DNA from: Sphingomonadales bacterium
Lineage (GTDB): Bacteria; Pseudomonadota; Alphaproteobacteria; Sphingomonadales; Sphingomonadaceae
Reading direction: 5' to 3'
Length of the DNA stretch: 7,503 nucleotides
Assembly (NCBI GenBank): GCA_013298745.1
Contig: JAAFIT010000108.1
Coordinates: forward strand, 1-7,503
The translations under genes were made by a program, and so were the position numbers. Positions 6,135-7,503 of the stretch are shown one piece after another (position 1 is the first letter of the stretch; each line of letters starts with the position of its first letter). Below the pieces are notes generated by a model. The model was given only the letters and a program-made list of their open reading frames with translations. It did no database searches and was not told the DNA's origin.

Positions 6135-7013
6135 ATGACACGATCGACATATGGGCGCGCGATAGTGGTCCTCGCCGCGCTCCTGCCCGGCGCATCGACG
6201 CCACTCATGGCCGCCTCCGGCAAGGCCGATGCGTCCGAAAAGGCGCGCGATGAGGCGAAAGCGAAGGACGAGGCGGAAAAGCGCCGGAACGACCGTGACA
6301 AACCCGTAAAGGCACAGAAGGCAGAAGCCGCCGAGGCCGCGCCAGCCCCAACGCCACCGCCGACCCCGCCGCCGCGGCAATGGGCGGTCACCAACGCCAC
6401 CATGCCGCGATCGATCTCGGTGATCGGACAGGCCGGGGCGCCGGACACCGGGCTTCCGCCTGGCCAAAGCCTGCTCGTCGGCTTCGATGCGCCAAATGCC
6501 TCGGGCGTGACCGAATTCAGTAGTGGAAATGTGATTACGGCGGCCGGATCGATCGGCGGGGTTCGCGCAGCACCGGCCGGCAATGTCAGTATCTATCGTT
6601 CGCTCGGTGCCGGCGGCCAGTCGACCTTCGATTTCAGCGGCTGGACCAAGGGCGCGCCGCTGGCGAGCTTCAGCTTCGAATGGGGATCGATCGACGGCTA
6701 CAATTTCGTCGATTTTCTCAACCGGCGTGGCGAGACGGTCTGGACGATGGCCGGCAGTGATTTCCCCCAGTTCAACGGTGATCAGGCGGCAGCGATCACC
6801 AATCAACGCCTTTTGATCAGCTTTCAACGCGAAGCCGATGTTGCTGCGGTGCGGATGCGATCGAAAGGTGCAGCCTTCGAATTCGACAAACTTGCGGGCG
6901 CTGCGGCAACCGGGACAGTGCCGGAGCCGGCAAGCTGGCTGATGATGATCATCGGCTTCGGCTTTGTCGGCTTTGGCCTGCGCCGCAAACGCAACCGGGC
7001 GGTGTCGGCGTAA
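6135..7013 (+). CDS. PEP-CTERM sorting-domain surface protein
   Basis: This is a secreted protein with a C-terminal exosortase-type sorting tag. It has a signal peptide at about 1-27 (hydrophobic 9-19, ending PLMAA). A strongly charged Lys/Glu/Ala-rich segment (about 28-68) is probably helical or coiled coil. A Pro-rich spacer (70-80, PAPTPPPTPPP) follows, then a beta-rich domain (about 83-258). The tail has VPEPASW (262-268), a hydrophobic helix to about 282 and the basic cluster RRKR (283-286). The stretch FEWGSIDGYNFVDFL (181-195), followed by NGDQAAAITNQRLLISF (214-230), resembles the Npun_F0296-type group of exosortase-dependent surface proteins. The tag reads PEPASWL, whereas the sphingomonad form usually has Ala after Trp. 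The sorting enzyme is not in the window. A good Shine-Dalgarno supports the start. The job is unknown; export to the cell surface or polysaccharide layer is the family expectation. Confidence 0.87.
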   Translation: MTRSTYGRAIVVLAALLPGASTPLMAASGKADASEKARDEAKAKDEAEKRRNDRDKPVKAQKAEAAEAAPAPTPPPTPPPRQWAVTNATMPRSISVIGQAGAPDTGLPPGQSLLVGFDAPNASGVTEFSSGNVITAAGSIGGVRAAPAGNVSIYRSLGAGGQSTFDFSGWTKGAPLASFSFEWGSIDGYNFVDFLNRRGETVWTMAGSDFPQFNGDQAAAITNQRLLISFQREADVAAVRMRSKGAAFEFDKLAGAAATGTVPEPASWLMMIIGFGFVGFGLRRKRNRAVSA

Positions 7014-7016
7014 GGC

Positions 7017-7424
7017 TCAATGCAGGAACGGCGCCGCCACTTCGGCAGGAACGCGAACCGCCCGGCTGGTTGTCGTGTCAATCAACGCCCAGATGGTCAG
7101 CGCGCGCACCCGCACCCGGCCGTCTGCACCGCTGATCTCGACAAAGCGATCAAACCGCGCGCCTTTCGGCGTGCCGACCCAGGTGGTGAGCGTCACCGTC
7201 TCGCCTTCCAATGTGGCGCGCAGATAGTCGATCTCGTGGCGGCTCACCACCCAGACGAAGCGATCCCGGTCCTCGGGCCGCGCCACGGCCTGCCAATGCG
7301 CCGTCGCGACATTCTGGATCCAGCGCACATAAACGGCATTGTTGACATGGCCGAGCTCGTCGATATCCGCCGCCGCTGCCGTGACGGGGATCGAAAAGGG
7401 CGTGCGGTCAGCGGGCGGCGTCAT
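7017..7424 (-). CDS. Hot-dog-fold acyl-CoA thioesterase (4HBT/YbgC-like)
   Basis: This is a cytoplasmic enzyme that hydrolyses acyl-CoA thioesters to free acid and CoA. The N-terminal signature DIDELGHVNNAVYVRW (20-35) matches the 4-hydroxybenzoyl-CoA thioesterase family. D22 sits at the position of the catalytic acid or base, and GHVNN is the start of the central helix. The rest follows the single hot-dog pattern: RHEIDYLRATLEGETVTLTTWV (62-83) for the long strands, then RFDRFVEI and VRVRALTIWALID (104-116). The length of 135 aa is standard, and the active form would be a dimer or tetramer. The acyl chain preference cannot be deduced. The start ATG at 7424 lies inside the preceding gene (17-nt overlap) and has no clear Shine-Dalgarno, suggesting translational coupling. 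It converges on the PEP-CTERM gene with a 3-nt gap. Confidence 0.92.
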   Translation of the reverse strand: MTPPADRTPFSIPVTAAAADIDELGHVNNAVYVRWIQNVATAHWQAVARPEDRDRFVWVVSRHEIDYLRATLEGETVTLTTWVGTPKGARFDRFVEISGADGRVRVRALTIWALIDTTTSRAVRVPAEVAAPFLH

Positions 7425-7503
7425 CGAACTGCATCACGATGAAGGCATATTCCTCGGCGAGTTCCTCCAGCGCGGTAAAGCGCCCGGACTTGCCGCCGTT
7501 GCC
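7408..7503 (-). CDS. 3' end of an unidentified gene (partial, runs off the right edge)
   Basis: The last 31 codons of a minus-strand gene enter from the right edge and stop at TGA (7408-7410). The peptide contains GNGGKSGRFTALEELAEEYAF and ends IVMQFDDAAR. It appears to hold a helix (about TALEELAEEYA) followed by a strand (FIVMQFD). The coding frame is chosen by its third-position bias (26 of 31 codons end in G or C), against 9 of 26 for the competing frame that would give an ATGA junction with the thioesterase. It overlaps the thioesterase start by 17 nt, so the two are probably in one operon. I do not recognise the family from this fragment. Confidence 0.6.
   Translation of the reverse strand, partial: GNGGKSGRFTALEELAEEYAFIVMQFDDAAR

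Noticed and set aside
6241..6370. Possible tandem DNA repeat in the charged and proline-rich part of the PEP-CTERM gene
   Set aside because: The repetitiveness is in amino-acid composition (Lys/Glu/Ala, then Pro). The DNA shows no regular repeat unit.
5829..6827. 332-aa minus-strand open frame opposite the small gene and the PEP-CTERM gene
   Set aside because: No recognisable motifs and an Arg-rich low-complexity character. The + strand has a signal peptide, sorting tag and ribosome binding site.

Overview
This is a 7.5 kb, gene-dense chromosomal window of high G+C. It most likely comes from a sphingomonad (Alphaproteobacteria, Sphingomonadales). The lineage call rests on the strong GC3 bias, a PEP-CTERM protein whose tail resembles the PEPxxWA type common in sphingomonads, and an exported COG4798-type methyltransferase. 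The M17 peptidase / MarR / NlpC-P60 gene order is also, from memory, typical of alphaproteobacteria. There are no rRNA, tRNA, CRISPR or insertion-sequence features.

Left part (1-2151, + strand): rimO, the radical-SAM methylthiotransferase for ribosomal protein S12, is complete. It is followed by an unrecognised multi-pass membrane protein. That gene is clearly lower in G+C (about 52 % by hand count over 1441-1980) than its neighbours, which suggests recent acquisition or weak selection. A 124-bp gap follows, ending in a strong Shine-Dalgarno sequence that sits inside a small hairpin.

Centre (2152-4849, + strand): an M17 leucyl-aminopeptidase-family enzyme with all metal and catalytic residues, a short MarR-family regulator, and a C40 (NlpC/P60) peptidase with two SH3b-like segments and no signal peptide. 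The regulator and the C40 gene overlap by 23 nt. Together they look like a regulated cytoplasmic module for salvaging cell-wall (murein) peptides: the C40 enzyme would cut the gamma-D-Glu/diamino-acid bond and the M17 enzyme would trim N-terminal residues. An AT-rich patch in front of the MarR gene may carry an internal promoter.

Right part (4850-7503): a minus-strand exported SAM-methyltransferase-like protein, converging on the C40 gene; a small two-helix membrane protein diverging from it; a secreted or surface PEP-CTERM protein with an unusual Lys/Glu/Ala-rich then Pro-rich N-terminal stalk; and a minus-strand hot-dog-fold acyl-CoA thioesterase. The thioesterase overlaps the 3' end of an unidentified gene that runs off the right edge. 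The PEP-CTERM and thioesterase genes converge with only 3 nt between their stop codons.

The long antisense open frames in this window are high-G+C shadows of the genes listed here.
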